NCBI RefSeq assembly: GCF_000230895.2
Contig: NC_016604.1
Coordinates: 1,302,001-1,366,000, forward strand
DNA from: Mycolicibacterium rhodesiae NBB3
Lineage (GTDB): Bacteria > Actinomycetota > Actinomycetes > Mycobacteriales > Mycobacteriaceae
DNA length: 64,000 bases
Reading direction: 5' to 3'
The notes beneath the pieces are model-generated. The model ran no database searches. It saw only the letters and a program-made list of their open reading frames with translations, and was not told the DNA's origin. Positions 56,422 to 64,000 of this stretch are shown here, piece after piece (the first letter of the stretch is position 1; each line of letters begins with the position of its first letter). The translations under genes and the position numbers were made by a program.

Positions 56422-57602
56422 CACGCACCCGCCCAATTCGCCCGCGGATCGAAACCACTGGCCTTTTCGGCTTTCGCGTAGGCCTCCAACGCTTCGGCGG
56501 CCTCACCCTCCACGTCCGGCGGCACCGCCACCTTCACGGTGACGAGCAGATCGCCGTGGCCGCCCGACCGCTTCGGCACTCCACGTCCGCGAACCCGAAG
56601 AATCCTGCCGTCGGACGTGCCCTTGGGCACCCGGACACCGACCTTGCCTTCCAGTGTCGGGACTGAAAGTGTTGTGCCGAGGGCCAATTCGTGAAAGCTG
56701 ACCGGCACACTGACGGTGAGGTCGTCACCGTTGCGGCCGAACACCTTGTCCGCTTTGACGTGCACGGTGACATAGAGGTCACCCGAGGGAGCGCCGCGCA
56801 GCCCGGCCTCGCCCTGGCCGGCCAGCCGGATACGCTGACCGTCCTCGACGCCCGGTGGGATCCGCACGTTGATGGTGCGGGTCCTGGTCGTCACACCGGT
56901 GCCCTTGCATTCGTCGCAGGGGTTTTCGATGATCGATCCGCTGCCCCGGCACTCTGTGCACGGTTCGGAGAATCCGAACGCCCCCTGGTTGCGGTTGATC
57001 ACGCCCGACCCGTTGCAGTTCGGGCACACCTTCGGGCTGGTGCCCGGTCGTGCACCGCTGCCATGGCAGTTGGTACACGGGGCGGGGCTGGTGAGCCGCA
57101 ACGGCATCATCACGCCCTTGGTGGCTTCGAGAAAGGACAACTCGGTCTCGGTCTCGAGGTCGTTACCCCGTCGTGGCCGAGAAGGCCGCGGCTGTTGAGC
57201 TCCGCGCCCGAACAGACCGCCGAACAGATCCCCGATGTTGGCGCCGCCGGTCTGGCCCGCCGCGTCGAACAGATCGTTCAGGTTGAATTCGCCGCCCTCG
57301 GAACCGAATCCACCGAAGTTGCCGCCACCTCCGCCACCGAAGCGACCGCGACCGAACCCGCCGTTGGCGAAAAGCCTTCTGGTCTCGTCGTACTCCTTGC
57401 GCTTGGCAGGGTCCGACAGCACTTCCTTGGCTTCCGACACGGCCTTGTAGCGGTCTTCAGCCGCCTGATTGCCGGGGTTGCGGTCGGGATGGTTCTCCGC
57501 GAGCAGCTTTCGGGCCGCCCGCTTGATGTCCTGCTCGCTGGCGTCAGAGGCGACGCCGAGCTCCTTGTAGAAGTCCTTTTCGACCCACTCACGCTGGGCC
57601 AT
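56421..57602 (-). CDS. dnaJ: chaperone DnaJ (DnaJ1)
   Basis: A 393-residue type I DnaJ. The J domain has the HPD triad in ENHPDRNPGN. A Gly/Phe-rich region (GGFGRGRFGGGGGGNFGGFG) follows, then four zinc-finger repeats CTNCHGSG, CPNCNGSG, CTECRGSG and CDECKGTG, and the C-terminal substrate domain. It stimulates DnaK ATPase and delivers unfolded clients. It is 32 bases after grpE in the dnaK-grpE-dnaJ-hspR order known in mycobacteria, with a one-base overlap with hspR. Confidence 0.98.
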   Translation of the reverse strand: MAQREWVEKDFYKELGVASDASEQDIKRAARKLLAENHPDRNPGNQAAEDRYKAVSEAKEVLSDPAKRKEYDETRRLFANGGFGRGRFGGGGGGNFGGFGSEGGEFNLNDLFDAAGQTGGANIGDLFGGLFGRGAQQPRPSRPRRGNDLETETELSFLEATKGVMMPLRLTSPAPCTNCHGSGARPGTSPKVCPNCNGSGVINRNQGAFGFSEPCTECRGSGSIIENPCDECKGTGVTTRTRTINVRIPPGVEDGQRIRLAGQGEAGLRGAPSGDLYVTVHVKADKVFGRNGDDLTVSVPVSFHELALGTTLSVPTLEGKVGVRVPKGTSDGRILRVRGRGVPKRSGGHGDLLVTVKVAVPPDVEGEAAEALEAYAKAEKASGFDPRANWAGA

Positions 57603-57634
57603 ACCGCGTCACCTCCTTACCTGATGACTAGTTC

Positions 57635-58276
57635 TTAGTCTGATTCTGCGGTGTCTTGTGCGTCTGAGCCGGTGTTATCGGCGGCATCGGGGATCGTGTC
57701 GACCACGCCCACCATGGCGTGGCGCACGACTTGGTCGCCGACTTTGTAGCCGCGGCGCATGACGGTTCCGACGATCGGGTGGGTGCCCTCACCTTCGTGT
57801 TGCACTGCCTCGTGCAGCGCGGGGTCGAAGGCGTCGCCCTCCTCACCGAAGCCCGAAAGGCCGAGTCCCTCAAGGGCGGTCGACAGCTTGTCGGCGACCG
57901 ACTTCAGCGGACCGGCATCCAGGTCACCATGGCTGCGCGCCCGTTCGAGATCGTCGAGAACCGGAAGCAGCTGCTTTATCACCGACGCTTTGGCGCGATC
58001 GGCCGTGAGCTGCTGGTCGCGCATCGCCCGCTTGCGGTAATTGGCGAAGTCCGCCTGCACTCGCTGCAGGTCCGCGATCAGCTCCGCCGCCTTACCCGCC
58101 TCCTCGGGACTCTCGCCCGGGAAGTCGTCCGGTCCCGGCCCACTGGGGCTGGATGTCGCCGCCCCAGCGGCTCCGGGGGCCGGACTGGCTCCCGCTTCAC
58201 GGATCTCGCCGGTGTCCGGATCGATGCGCCGTTTGTCGGTGACAGTCACCGGCTCGTGCGAATCGTTCTGGCTCAC
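57635..58276 (-). CDS. grpE: nucleotide exchange factor GrpE
   Basis: A 213-residue protein with an acidic, low-complexity N-terminus ([19 protein letters not shown]), a long coiled coil ([25 protein letters not shown]) and the C-terminal beta domain ending [29 protein letters not shown]. It releases ADP from DnaK. The start overlaps the dnaK stop by four bases, so translation is coupled. The C-terminal tail beyond the domain is short and acidic. Confidence 0.97.
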   Translation of the reverse strand: MSQNDSHEPVTVTDKRRIDPDTGEIREAGASPAPGAAGAATSSPSGPGPDDFPGESPEEAGKAAELIADLQRVQADFANYRKRAMRDQQLTADRAKASVIKQLLPVLDDLERARSHGDLDAGPLKSVADKLSTALEGLGLSGFGEEGDAFDPALHEAVQHEGEGTHPIVGTVMRRGYKVGDQVVRHAMVGVVDTIPDAADNTGSDAQDTAESD

Positions 58277-60132
58277 TTGCGCTCCTCATCGTCGTCGACG
58301 ACCTCGGCGTCTACCACGTTGTCATCGGCCGGACCGGCTGCCGACTCGCCGGCTCCGCCAGCGGTCTGCTCGGCCTGGGTGGCCTCGTACAGTGCCTGAC
58401 CCAAGCCCTGGGCCTCCACGCCGAGCTTCTCCATCGCCGCCTTGATGGCCGCGATGTCGGTGCCCTCGAGCGTCGACTTGGCTTCGGCGACCGCGGAATC
58501 GACCTTGTCCAGCGTGTCCGCGGGGATCTTCGATCCGCCTTCGGCTTCGCGCTGCTCTTTGACGATCTTCTCGGTCTGGTAAACCAGCGACTCCGCCTGG
58601 TTGCGGACGTCGGCCTCCTCACGACGCTTGCGGTCCTCCTCGGCGTGTGCCTCGGCGTCCTTGATCATCTGGTCGATCTCCTCCTTTGAAAGGCCGGAGC
58701 CCTCCTGGATTCGGATCGTGTTCTCCTTGCCGGTGCCCTTGTCCTTCGCGGTCACATGCACGATGCCGTTGGCGTCGATGTCGAACGTGACCTCGATCTG
58801 GGGCACACCGCGCGGAGCCGGCGGGATCCCCGTCAGCTCGAAGCTGCCGAGCAGCTTGTTGTGCGCGGCGATCTCACGCTCACCCTGGAAGACCTGAATC
58901 TGCACCGACGGCTGATTGTCATCGGCCGTGGTGAAGGTCTCCGACCTCTTGGTTGGGATCGTGGTGTTGCGCTCGATCAGCTTGGTCATGACGCCACCCT
59001 TGGTTTCGATACCGAGGGACAGCGGCGTGACGTCAAGCAGCAGAACGTCTTTCACCTCACCCTTGAGCACACCGGCCTGCAGCGCGGCGCCCACGGCGAC
59101 GACCTCGTCGGGGTTCACGCCCTTGTTGGGCTCCTTGCCGCCGGTCATTTCCTTGACCAGCTCGGAGACCGCGGGCATCCGGGTCGAACCGCCGACCAGC
59201 ACCACGTGGTCGATGTCACCCACTGAGATGCCCGCGTCGGCGATCACCGACTGGAACGGCTTGCGGGTGCGGTCCAGCAGATCCTGTGTGATGCGCTGGA
59301 ACTCAGAACGCGTCAGCTGCTCGTCGAGGAACAGCGGGTTCTTGTCCGAGTCGACCGTGATGTAGGGCAGGTTGATCGAGGTGCTCTGCGAACTCGAGAG
59401 CTCGATCTTGGCCTTCTCGGCAGCTTCACGCAGCCGCTGCATGGCCATCTTGTCCTTCGTCAGGTCGATGCCCGACGTGCCCTTGAACTTGTCGACGAGC
59501 CATTCGACGATCCGGTCGTCCCAGTCGTCACCACCGAGGTGGTTGTCACCGGAGGTTGCGCGAACCTCGACCACACCCTCGCCGATCTCCAGCAGCGACA
59601 CGTCGAACGTGCCACCACCGAGGTCGAAGACCAGGATGGTCTGTTCCTTCTCGCCCTTGTCCAGCCCATAGGCCAGCGCCGCGGCGGTCGGCTCATTGAC
59701 GATGCGCAGCACGTTGAGGCCCGCGATCTGCCCGGACTCCTTGGTGGCCTGCCGTTGGGCGTCGTTGAAGTACGCCGGCACGGTGATCACCGCGTCGGTG
59801 ATGTCCTCGCCCAGGTAGCTCTCCGCATCACGCTTGAGCTTCATCAGCACGCGTGCGCTGATCTCCTGAGGGGTGTATTTCTTGTCATCGATCTCGACGG
59901 ACCAATCGGTGCCCATTTCGCGCTTGACCGAACGGATGGTCCGGTCGACGTTGGTCACCGCTTGGTTCTTGGCGGGCTGACCGACCAGCACCTCGCCGTT
60001 GCGTGCGAACGCGACGACGGACGGCGTGGTGCGGGAGCCTTCTGAGTTGGCTACGACAACGGGGTCGCCACCCTCCAGTACCGCGACGACGGAGTTGGTG
60101 GTCCCGAGGTCGATTCCGACCGCACGAGCCAT
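58273..60132 (-). CDS. dnaK: chaperone DnaK (Hsp70)
   Basis: A 619-residue Hsp70. The ATPase domain opens with [13 protein letters not shown] and includes [14 protein letters not shown] and [17 protein letters not shown]. The substrate domain (about 365-500) includes [14 protein letters not shown]. The C-terminus ends in an acidic tail (VVDDDEERK). It binds and refolds clients with DnaJ and GrpE, and serves as HspR co-repressor. The ATG at 60132 follows AGGAGG. Two HAIR repeats lie upstream. Confidence 0.99.
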   Translation of the reverse strand: MARAVGIDLGTTNSVVAVLEGGDPVVVANSEGSRTTPSVVAFARNGEVLVGQPAKNQAVTNVDRTIRSVKREMGTDWSVEIDDKKYTPQEISARVLMKLKRDAESYLGEDITDAVITVPAYFNDAQRQATKESGQIAGLNVLRIVNEPTAAALAYGLDKGEKEQTILVFDLGGGTFDVSLLEIGEGVVEVRATSGDNHLGGDDWDDRIVEWLVDKFKGTSGIDLTKDKMAMQRLREAAEKAKIELSSSQSTSINLPYITVDSDKNPLFLDEQLTRSEFQRITQDLLDRTRKPFQSVIADAGISVGDIDHVVLVGGSTRMPAVSELVKEMTGGKEPNKGVNPDEVVAVGAALQAGVLKGEVKDVLLLDVTPLSLGIETKGGVMTKLIERNTTIPTKRSETFTTADDNQPSVQIQVFQGEREIAAHNKLLGSFELTGIPPAPRGVPQIEVTFDIDANGIVHVTAKDKGTGKENTIRIQEGSGLSKEEIDQMIKDAEAHAEEDRKRREEADVRNQAESLVYQTEKIVKEQREAEGGSKIPADTLDKVDSAVAEAKSTLEGTDIAAIKAAMEKLGVEAQGLGQALYEATQAEQTAGGAGESAAGPADDNVVDAEVVDDDEERK

Positions 60133-60166
60133 GGTTGTTCCTCCTGAATTAGTCCATCTATTGGGT

Positions 60167-60186
60167 CTGAGTGCACCGCACTCAAG
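60167..60186 (-). promoter_or_regulatory. HAIR element 1 upstream of dnaK
   Basis: On the minus strand CTTGAGT, seven bases, ACTCAG: one mismatch from the HspR-binding consensus CTTGAGT-N7-ACTCAAG. It lies 34 bases before the dnaK ATG, so bound HspR would sit near the transcription start. Confidence 0.85.
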
Positions 60187-60220
60187 ACTGCTCCGGCCAA
60201 CCTTATCCTGTCAACCCAGA

Positions 60221-60241
60221 CTTGAGTGACTTACGCTCAAC
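60221..60241 (-). promoter_or_regulatory. HAIR element 2 upstream of dnaK
   Basis: CTTGAGT (60221-60227), seven bases, GCTCAAC (60235-60241): a slightly degenerate HAIR dyad, 34 bases beyond element 1. Between the two lies an AT-richer stretch (GGATAAGG on the minus strand) that may contain the -10. Two sites fit cooperative HspR repression. The remaining sequence to 60330 shows no gene. Confidence 0.8.
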
Positions 60242-60330
60242 TGTCAGTGGGGTCAACGGCATGCTTCGCGGATTTGTTCCCGGCCCCCTTCAGGCGGCTA
60301 AATGTGGCTCTCTCGAATTCGGGGCCGGCG

Positions 60331-62632
60331 CTAAATCATGTCCTTGGCCGTGAACCACCGTGTCACCCCCCACCCCACGAACACCGGCAACCAACACGTG
60401 AGAATCCGGTACAACAACACGGACGGAACAGCCACGGCAGCGGGTACTCCGAACGCTGCGAGACCTCCGATCAGCGCGGCTTCGACCGCTCCCACACCGC
60501 CTGGCGTCGGGGCGGCCGACGCGAGAGTGCCGCCGATCATCGTGACTACGGTGACAGTCACGAACGTAGCGGCGCCGCCAACCGCCTCGATGCTGGCCCA
60601 CAGCGCCAACGCGCCACCAAGAGTCGTTGTCGCACAACCGAACACAATGAGCGCGAGCCGATGGGGTGCCCGGGCGAGAGTGACTAGGTCGTCCACGACC
60701 GCGGTCACGCGCGGACGCACCGAGGTGCCCAGCCACCGCCGCAGCCTCGGTACGAACATCAGCAGCCCGACGATGCCGAGTGCGGCACCGGCCAAAAGGA
60801 AAAGCACAGTCGCACTGGGAACGAAGTGTGAAAGGTCCGCCGATACACCGGCCGCGACGCCGAAGAACGTCAGCAGGGCGATGTGTGTGATCACCTGCAC
60901 TGCTTGTTGCAGTGCCACCGCCGCAGTGGCACGGACCGAACCCTGTCCGTTCTTCTGCAGGTATCGAGCACTCAGCGCCAGCCCACCCACACCAGCCGGG
61001 GTGGTCACAGCAGCAAACGTACTGGCCACCTGCACCACCACCAGTCGCCTGAAATTCACTGTCCTGGAGGCGCACACCCACAGCGCTGTCGCCGCACCCA
61101 AGTACGTCAGGACCGACGCTGTCAGCCCGAATGCGACCCACCACCAGTTCGCTGTCTTCAGCGCAGAGTGGAACGTCGGCAGTGTGCTGAGGAACGGATA
61201 GGCGACATAGACGAGCGCCACCAGCAACACCAGTTGGATGATCTGGGTGCGCGAGAATCGGGTGACCGTCTCCGGCGGAATCCGCTCGGCACCGGTCCGC
61301 AGCATCACTTCCCGGCGTAGGAGGGCCACCACCGCGTCGAGGTCCCCGACGGACGTTCGGATCCGCCGCGGCAACGCGGATTTGGTCAGTCGTCCCGACG
61401 CCGCCAGCACTGCATCCTCACCGAAGACGGCGATCGCCGCCCCGACCGCCGTCCCCGACCCATCGGGCTCGCTGGTGGCGATAAGAAGTTGGGCTATATC
61501 GGACTGGAGTTGAGCGTCGGTCGCACCGAACTCCGCATGCTGGAATCCACCGAAACGAGCGGAGCCGTCCTCGACGGTGATCTCACTGCGTCTCAAATCA
61601 TTATGGGCGATTTCCCGAAGGTGCAGCACGCCAAGCGCTTTCCACGCGGAATCGACAGAAGACGCCCCCATGCCTTCGGCAATCGGTGTGCCCCTGACCG
61701 GCGTGTGTGCGTACATGATCCATCCCCGTCGGAGTGCGGTGAATGCCATCGTCTCGATGTTCGCAACACCCGCATCGGCGACCGCGATCGCCATGAGCGC
61801 CCGGTGTTCCACGACGCGGTGCAGCGATGCCTGCAGGGGTGGGGCTTCGTCGGATCGCAGGCGTACCGACCGCCATACCTGACGCAGAGCTCCGCCACCG
61901 GTGTGATTGGGGCCGTACAGCTCGATGACGGCACGTGAATCCGACACGTCGGATACCGCCGAGAAGATCAGCGGACCCCGTCCGGCAGGCCGCAGCACGG
62001 TGAGTCCGGTCGCGAGGAATCCTCGTTTCGCCATCGCTGCGACAGCCTCCTCGACGGGCACCTCGAGCGCGGACGTATTCGCCACGAGGGCAACCGCTGC
62101 GCCGACGAACCAACCGACAGACAGCCCGAGCAGGGACCCGGCCGGCACCTCAGCGCTGAAGACCAGATGCATCGGCCCGAAAGCCAGGAGCAACGCCCAG
62201 CCGCTCCGCCGCCAGCCGACGGAAAGCCACGGACCCGAAACCGTCAGAACCGCGGCGATCATTGCGACCCACCCGGGATCATCGAGGAACCGCGACACAG
62301 CGACGACCGCGACCAGTCCTGCAGCCACAGCTGCCCGCAGGATCTTCCAGTGGAACAGACAGACTGAAAAGTATCCCCAACGGCAGGAATATCAGCGTGC
62401 TGCCGTACATCAGGTAGAGGCGCCCAGACCAGTCAGGGCTGAGCACGCCGACAATCCCCGATATCGACCGCTCGAGGGCCACGACCGATTCCTCGGGGAC
62501 CATCGCGGAGCCCGCGGCAGCCAGTGCCGAGATCAACGCTGCCAGCACGAGCCGACGGAGGTCATCGCCTCGTCGGAGCAGAGGCTGTAGCAAGCTGCCC
62601 GCGACGGCGACCTCGCGTCCGTCAACCTGCAT
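60331..62632 (-). CDS. LPG-synthase-type flippase with kinase-like domain, one apparent frameshift
   Basis: A large membrane protein of about 766 residues read in two frames. Starting at ATG 62632, the first frame encodes MQVDGREVAVAGSLLQPLL and TM helices to about 62370. There a one-base change of frame (run of four A on the plus strand at 62367-62370) is needed to continue into FHWKILRAAVAAGLVAVVAVS and on to 60331. The middle holds a kinase-like stretch, LREIAHNDLRRSEITV then ARFGGFQHAEF, where the DFG Asp is missing. The C-terminal 320 residues are the LPG_synthase_TM fold (TTPAGVGGLALSARYLQ, AAPTPGGVGAVEAAL). It is either a broken gene or carries a sequencing error. Confidence 0.72.
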
Positions 62633-62739
62633 GTCTGAACGGCCTTCCACCGGATTGCCCCTTCGAGGCTCGACGGCCGCGCGTCGCGCCCATAGAGCCT
62701 TTCGACCTGGGTCCACGAAGACTTTCGACCGTAGGCAAG

Positions 62740-64000
62740 GTGGCCGATTCCACTATCGCCCGACCAATCGCGAAGAGCAGCGTGGACGAGGTGAACCCGA
62801 ACCTCGTACGCCAGGCACGGTGGCGAGCGCTGCTCGAGCCGCTTCTGGTACTCGTCACTCTCGGCGCGCTGACCATAGGCGGGGTCTTGTGGCTGACGGG
62901 ACTGCGTGAGGCGGCAGACCTCTGGTGGATGACCGGCACGTTGATCGCGCTGGGGCCTGCGGTGTTCTGGGTCGTCGCGGCGCTGCGGCGCGGTCGGGTC
63001 GGTGTCGATCTGATCGCCGTGTTGTCGCTCCTCGGCACGATCCTGGTAGGCGAATATCTCGCCGGCGCACTCATCGCGGTGATGCTGGCCGGCGGACGCG
63101 CACTCGAAGCCGCAGCGCAGCGTCGAGCCTCCCACGATCTGCGAGCCCTTCTCGAGCACGCTCCCCGATCGGCACGACGGCGGATCGGCTCGGATGTGAC
63201 GGTCATTTCGATCGCCGACGTGGCCGTCGGAGACCTGTTGGTGGTCGGACCCGGTGAGGTCGTGCCGGTCGATGGGCGCGTCGTCGGCTCGGTCGCCGTA
63301 CTGGACGAATCGGTGCTCACGGGCGAACCGCTCCACGTCGAACGCGTCGCCGGCGAACCGGTTCGCAGCGGCGTGGTGAACGCAGGCGGTGCTTTCGAGC
63401 TGCGGGCCACCGCGACCGCGCAGGACAGCACGTATGCAGGCGTGGTGCGATTGGCGCAGGAAGCGGGTGCCGAAAGCGCGCCGATCGTGAGGTTGGCCGA
63501 CCGCTACGCAGCGTGGTTCTTGCCGTTGACACTGATTGTCGCCGGTGGAACCTGGCTGGCCTCTGGGTCCGCAGTGCGCGCAGTCGCGGTCCTGGTGGTC
63601 GCGACGCCGTGTCCGTTGCTGCTCGCCGCGCCGGTGGCGATCGTATCGGGGTTGTCACGCGCTTCCCGCCACGGCGTCGTCATACGAAGCGGCGGCGGTT
63701 TGGAAAGCCTCGGGAGCGCAACCACTTTGGTGATGGACAAGACCGGAACGCTCACCATGGGACGCCCCGTCGTCCTGGATGTGGCCGCTGCACCGGGGAA
63801 TGAGGCCGCCGAGATCCTTCGATTGGCGGCATCCGTGGACCAGGTGTCGCCACACGTGCTGGCCGAGGCGATCGTGACCGAGGCCGCGACGCGCGGCTAC
63901 AGGCTGTCGTTGCCGCACGATGTCGTCGAGGAGGCCGGCCGCGGTGTCACCGGGACCGTCGGCGGCCACCGCGTCCGGGTGGGAAAGTCGACCGGAGACG
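62740..64000 (+). CDS. heavy-metal P1B-type ATPase, partial (C-terminus beyond right edge)
   Basis: One open frame from a GTG at 62740 (another GTG at 62782) to the window end, about 420 residues. Two TM helices (LLVLVTLGALTIGGVLWL and GTLIALGPAVFWVVAAL) open it. Then come the actuator domain with VLDESVLTGEP, the membrane metal motif VVATPCPLLLAAPVAIVSG and the phosphorylation site VMDKTGTLT near 63734. The intramembrane motif is TPC, not the CPC of copper and zinc pumps. No N-terminal metal-binding domain is seen. The metal is uncertain. It is divergent from the flippase-like gene by 107 bases. Confidence 0.88.
   Translation, partial: MADSTIARPIAKSSVDEVNPNLVRQARWRALLEPLLVLVTLGALTIGGVLWLTGLREAADLWWMTGTLIALGPAVFWVVAALRRGRVGVDLIAVLSLLGTILVGEYLAGALIAVMLAGGRALEAAAQRRASHDLRALLEHAPRSARRRIGSDVTVISIADVAVGDLLVVGPGEVVPVDGRVVGSVAVLDESVLTGEPLHVERVAGEPVRSGVVNAGGAFELRATATAQDSTYAGVVRLAQEAGAESAPIVRLADRYAAWFLPLTLIVAGGTWLASGSAVRAVAVLVVATPCPLLLAAPVAIVSGLSRASRHGVVIRSGGGLESLGSATTLVMDKTGTLTMGRPVVLDVAAAPGNEAAEILRLAASVDQVSPHVLAEAIVTEAATRGYRLSLPHDVVEEAGRGVTGTVGGHRVRVGKSTGD

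Noticed and set aside
60133..60330. Possible small gene between dnaK and the flippase-like gene
   Set aside because: The interval is filled by two HAIR repeats and promoter-like sequence; no frame with a sensible start shows a motif.

Overview
The window is GC-rich, densely packed, and looks like the chromosome of a fast-growing Mycobacterium (Mycolicibacterium type). The evidence is recognition of mycobacterial orthologues: F420-dependent glucose-6-phosphate dehydrogenase, TtfA, the dnaK-grpE-dnaJ-hspR cluster with HAIR operators, 848-residue ClpB, MetZ, PurT, a GH76 mannanase-like protein, a 13E12-type HNH protein with a LexA box, an MmpL-type transporter, and many small proteins matching the M. 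tuberculosis Rv0350-Rv0407 interval. As I recall them, the same genes are re-ordered relative to M. tuberculosis and follow the order known from M. smegmatis-like species. No tRNA, rRNA, CRISPR array, prophage or insertion sequence was seen. No stretch over 300 bases lacks a gene.

Layout. 1-3237: the end of an exopolysaccharide cluster (Wzx-type flippase cut by the left edge, O-antigen-ligase-like polymerase, GH6 glucanase lipoprotein). 3281-4106: a decayed endonuclease/exonuclease/phosphatase gene. 4137-6209: fgd, a divergent metallo-beta-lactamase fold gene and a small membrane protein. 6243-10253: a tight operon of one GNAT acetyltransferase and three luciferase-like flavin oxidoreductases. 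10363-14066: two short-chain dehydrogenases flanking an SOS-boxed HNH protein, plus a small conserved protein. 14076-17545: methionine and purine genes (metZ, rhodanese, purT). 17569-19506: UBP zinc finger and Na+/H+ antiporter. 19493-24257: a MarR regulator divergent from an MmpL-hydrolase-P450-ferredoxin operon. 24254-32402: purA, thioesterase, M50 protease, CDF metal exporter with its own operator, fba and DedA. 32399-38457: a leftward run including an NhaA-thioredoxin fusion, GH76, TrmH-type methylase, a lipoprotein, an SDR and ttfA. 38562-42739: acyl-CoA ligase and clpB. 42913-50604: a molybdenum hydroxylase operon facing a multicopper oxidase fused to a repeat propeller. 50695-56046: accessory genes (SnoaL-like, GAP, TetR, YhgE-like membrane protein, type II flavohaemoglobin, aldose epimerase). 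56053-60132: hspR-dnaJ-grpE-dnaK. 60331-64000: a frameshifted flippase/kinase-like membrane protein and a P-type metal ATPase cut by the right edge.

How parts work together. The heat-shock genes form a regulon: HspR encoded at 56053-56421 should bind the HAIR repeats upstream of dnaK (two copies) and clpB (one copy, overlapping a SigH-type promoter). Several single genes carry readable local control: a perfect LexA box on the HNH gene, a perfect metal-sensor-like dyad inside the CDF promoter, a 22-bp dyad before an SDR, and a dyad between the tetR gene and its divergent membrane gene. Gene packing is extreme: 4-base start/stop overlaps are common within operons, and six of thirteen convergent pairs overlap by exactly four bases by sharing CTAG or CTAA.

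All functional calls rest on reading the translations and recalled family knowledge. No database search was run.
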